Below are positions 8,801 through 9,528 of a stretch of 9,528 bases of DNA, piece by piece. This DNA is from JABMMZ01 sp964505065 (GTDB taxonomy: Bacteria > Bacteroidota > Bacteroidia > NS11-12g > UBA955), in contig CAZDGF010000083.1 of NCBI GenBank assembly GCA_964505065.1, forward strand, positions 1 to 9,528, written 5' to 3'. A model generated the notes under the pieces. That model did not search any database. It saw only the letters and a list, made by a program, of their open reading frames with translations, and was not told the origin of the DNA. Position 1 is the stretch's first letter. Every line of letters starts with the position of its first letter. Position numbers and translations under genes: made by a program.

Positions 8801-9446
8801 AACTACAGCCAATATCAATGCCCCTGTTAGCAGCACTTACAGAGTAAGGGTAAATAATACCACTACAGGTTGCACTTATGATACGGCTATCAATATGCCT
8901 GGTTATGCTCGTATTAGGGCTTATTTTGCTATATCGCCTGCTGGGCAATGTATTTATAGCAACAATGCTGAAGTGCAATTAATAGATTTGAGTGAAGGGG
9001 GAACAAGTGGTACTTGGAATTTTGGCGATAGCACCGTTATAGGCTACGACCCAACAACAAGCCCTACACACTTATACGATGGCAATGCCGATAAATATAA
9101 AATTACTTTAAGCATAAGCAATATTGGCGGCTGTACAGATACTTATACAGAGGAGATATGCGTATTGGATACAGTGGCTATTTTTATGCCTACAGCCTTT
9201 ACGCCCAATGATGACGATGTAAACGAAGTATTTAAAATAACCAGTGTAAATATAGCTAAAAGCAAAATGCAGATATACAACCGTTGGGGCGAAAAAGTAT
9301 TTGAAAGTACCGACCATAAAATAGGCTGGGACGGTAAATACAAAGGTAAACTTTGCCCTAACGATTACTATGTTTATTATGTAAGCTATAAGGGCAAAAA
9401 AACACCTATGCGGTATATTAAGGGCTATGTTTATATTATTCGGTAA
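5895..9446 (+). CDS. Large T9SS type B cargo: CUB domain, seven Cys-paired Ig-like repeats, SprB-like and PKD domains
   Basis: The 1183-aa exported multidomain protein is probably a surface adhesin or matrix component. A signal peptide ends at ISA34|Q35. Residues about 38-154 match a CUB domain (DFLRAYKG, FYFHSD, GFELSWEA). About 155-265 is another beta-sandwich, perhaps SbsA-like. About 268-345 (TTKDTICRG) and 856-925 (STKDSICIG) are related Ig/PKD-like domains. Between them lie seven units of 67-78 residues with GG.WSG.GI and FNP..AG.G motifs, each with two cysteines. About 938-1000 resembles an SprB repeat. About 1010-1085 is PKD-like (WNFGD at 1041-1045). The last ~90 residues are a type B (gliding-motility-associated) sorting domain with FMPTAFTPNDDDVNEVF and YNRWGEKVFES. 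An alternative start at ATG 5901 (MKTPLKNN) is equally good or better, as it gives a basic start without MLM. The gene is 5 nt after the upstream lipoprotein gene and is intact to its TAA. Confidence 0.9.
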   Translation: MLMKTPLKNNQLSYLLNTSVLGFFMFFSVFIISAQTTFKMSNGGSSDCRGKLTDSEGNTVSPTYYASNEKFIFTICTKGASSISFKFANKFEIENGVDFLRAYKGRDTFGSVIGTYTGNTRPSGTFTTNDSCITFYFHSDKNYNLEGFELSWEAKITQVPTPKFSSIADPTCNSTKIRVVLDQKFHCDSVKAKNFKLSGTLSTAISGVTPINCDSRNETSTFDITFASGLNQSGNYTLDFNTTFKDKCDSIWKINAKLNFKITDCPIKVVLRTTKDTICRGSCATITATVTGGNIPNHVYTWISGGLAGRPPHTVCPTADTRYILEVSDGVSIPGRDTIDIVVVTPPVAQNDTTVCQSSGAFNLKAYTNGGKWSGTGITNANNGTFNPATSGAGAFKVAYTVGKCADTVAVTVRAINAGPPNASCPSAANFMVSNFAPAGGTWSGPNITSAGLITPPSSPGSFIVTYTWNGCTANKTINIDGIVIKQADTVCKSKTLDTLKFSPVGGTWLGPSITNNQRGYNNPNAAGAGTKLYIYVINGCRDTTVRLIKDVDARWDEIACPDAGQRTLPVGIPAGGTWSGKGIIDAANGVFDADSFRVPNKSTFVQVNLTYTTLEGCKDDKIMYLRYSRFYLDTVKNCLYDTAYFLRWQYVQNDPWNLMFTGNAGIVGSSLYYQKFNPRMAGAGFHQLIGEGNGCKDTMILQVYPKANIQNDTTFCIADDPFKLYNGEKKGTFSGRGITNGVTGMFSPAAAGVGLHNILFNLPGKCIDTIKIRVTALPVVSINGLKSFYCYKDTVVNLTLMPLGGTLTGKGVAGFTFNPKLAGTGTHTITYKAGTGKCVNTDTKTTEVGDTLRFNLTSTKDSICIGQTVTLDTKSSGGTGTYTTQWSSGQLNVSAIYISPKISTLYTASLSDGCSDSVVKQKYIYVHPQLYSTAVTSPIQCYGQRGFINLTMIGAGKFNYLWNTIPAQTTANINAPVSSTYRVRVNNTTTGCTYDTAINMPGYARIRAYFAISPAGQCIYSNNAEVQLIDLSEGGTSGTWNFGDSTVIGYDPTTSPTHLYDGNADKYKITLSISNIGGCTDTYTEEICVLDTVAIFMPTAFTPNDDDVNEVFKITSVNIAKSKMQIYNRWGEKVFESTDHKIGWDGKYKGKLCPNDYYVYYVSYKGKKTPMRYIKGYVYIIR
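6960..8411 (+). repeat. Seven degenerate Ig-like repeat units within the type B cargo gene
   Basis: The units start at cysteines 356, 425, 492, 561, 639, 717 and 791 of the protein, giving periods of 69, 67, 69, 78, 78 and 74 residues. Each has a second cysteine near its end (405, 472, 541, 618, 696, 767, 839), usually in a G-K/N-C-x-D/N context, so one intra-unit disulfide is likely. The central motif is GGKWSGTGI, GGTWSGPNI, GGTWLGPSI, GGTWSGKGI, a worn form in unit 5 (PWNLMFTGNAGI at 656-667), KGTFSGRGI and GGTLTGKGV. The DNA copies have diverged, so this is an old protein-level expansion rather than a fresh tandem duplication. Confidence 0.85.
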
Positions 9447-9475
9447 AACATTAGATACTTTAAAATTATAAAAAT

Positions 9476-9494
9476 TCAATACTGTCCTAAATAA
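9476..9494 (+). repeat. Right copy of the inverted edge repeat
   Basis: TCAATACTGTCCTAAATAA lies 29 nt after the last stop codon and is the inverted partner of 37-55. Together the two copies enclose every gene in the window. Downstream, to about 9515, the AGGAATAAAAATTACC and TCAAAT blocks loosely resemble the reverse complement of the first 30 bases of the window. The orientation fits either the left end of an insertion sequence continuing to the right or one terminal repeat of a unit containing the whole window. Confidence 0.4.
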
Positions 9495-9503
9495 AAATTA
9501 GGA
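9485..9503 (+). other. Weak hairpin downstream of the last gene
   Basis: TCCTAA (9485-9490) pairs with TTAGGA (9498-9503) around a 7-nt loop. The stem is only 6 bp with two G-C pairs, and ATAAAA follows rather than a T-run, so it is a poor intrinsic terminator. It overlaps the right edge repeat. It is the only candidate for transcript end structure in the 82 nt after the last gene. Confidence 0.25.
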
Positions 9504-9528
9504 ATAAAAATTACCGAGTCAAATCAAT

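Noticed and set aside
9108..9479. Minus-strand open frame of 123 codons across the end of the last gene
   Set aside because: It is opposite the clearly conserved type B sorting domain, so the plus strand is the coding one. Its translation shows only Tyr/Phe/Ile-rich shadow sequence.
9485..9503. Rho-independent terminator after the last gene
   Set aside because: The stem is 6 bp with little GC and no T-run follows. It is listed only as a weak hairpin.

Overview
The window looks like a stretch of a Bacteroidota chromosome, probably from the Chitinophagales/Sphingobacteriales side of the phylum, although genus cannot be read from it. The reasons are direct. The DNA is AT-rich and starts are preceded by A-rich stretches rather than Shine-Dalgarno motifs. 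Two large exported proteins end in type IX secretion system (T9SS) sorting domains, one type A (YPNP...) and one type B (FTPN.D..N..F...NRWG). Two small lipoproteins have the CKKD/CKKE-type start common in this phylum.

Layout: positions 1-217 hold an AT-rich leader with a strong RNA hairpin (95-118) inside a small ORF of 43 codons (69-200). Four same-strand genes follow with gaps of only 4-5 nt if the ancestral stop of the second gene is used: a 222-aa putative lipoprotein (218-886), a 1479-aa zinc-metallopeptidase/beta-helix protein (891-5330), a 146-aa lipoprotein (5449-5889), and a 1183-aa CUB/Ig-repeat/PKD protein with a type B sorting domain (5895-9446). No convincing terminator separates them, so they look like one operon. 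The order alternates lipoprotein and giant T9SS cargo, which suggests two lipoprotein-cargo pairs. That pairing is inference.

The most notable observation is in the second gene. Its open frame closes with TAA at 5328-5330 in the middle of the T9SS type A domain, yet the same frame continues for another 37 codons that encode the missing last part of that domain. The frame ends at TAA 5442-5444, 4 nt before the next start. This is an in-frame nonsense codon, not a frameshift. It should cut off the secretion signal of an otherwise intact HEFGH metallopeptidase, unless it is read through or is a sequence error.

The second notable observation is an inverted pair of similar AT-rich segments at the two edges (37-55 and 9476-9494, 17 of 19 bases), which bracket the whole gene block. 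They could be insertion-sequence ends, ends of a larger mobile unit, or a dispersed intergenic repeat. I see no RNA genes, CRISPR array, transposase or defence genes. The function of the cluster is most likely cell-surface or extracellular (adhesion, matrix or proteolysis), but no substrate can be named from the sequence.
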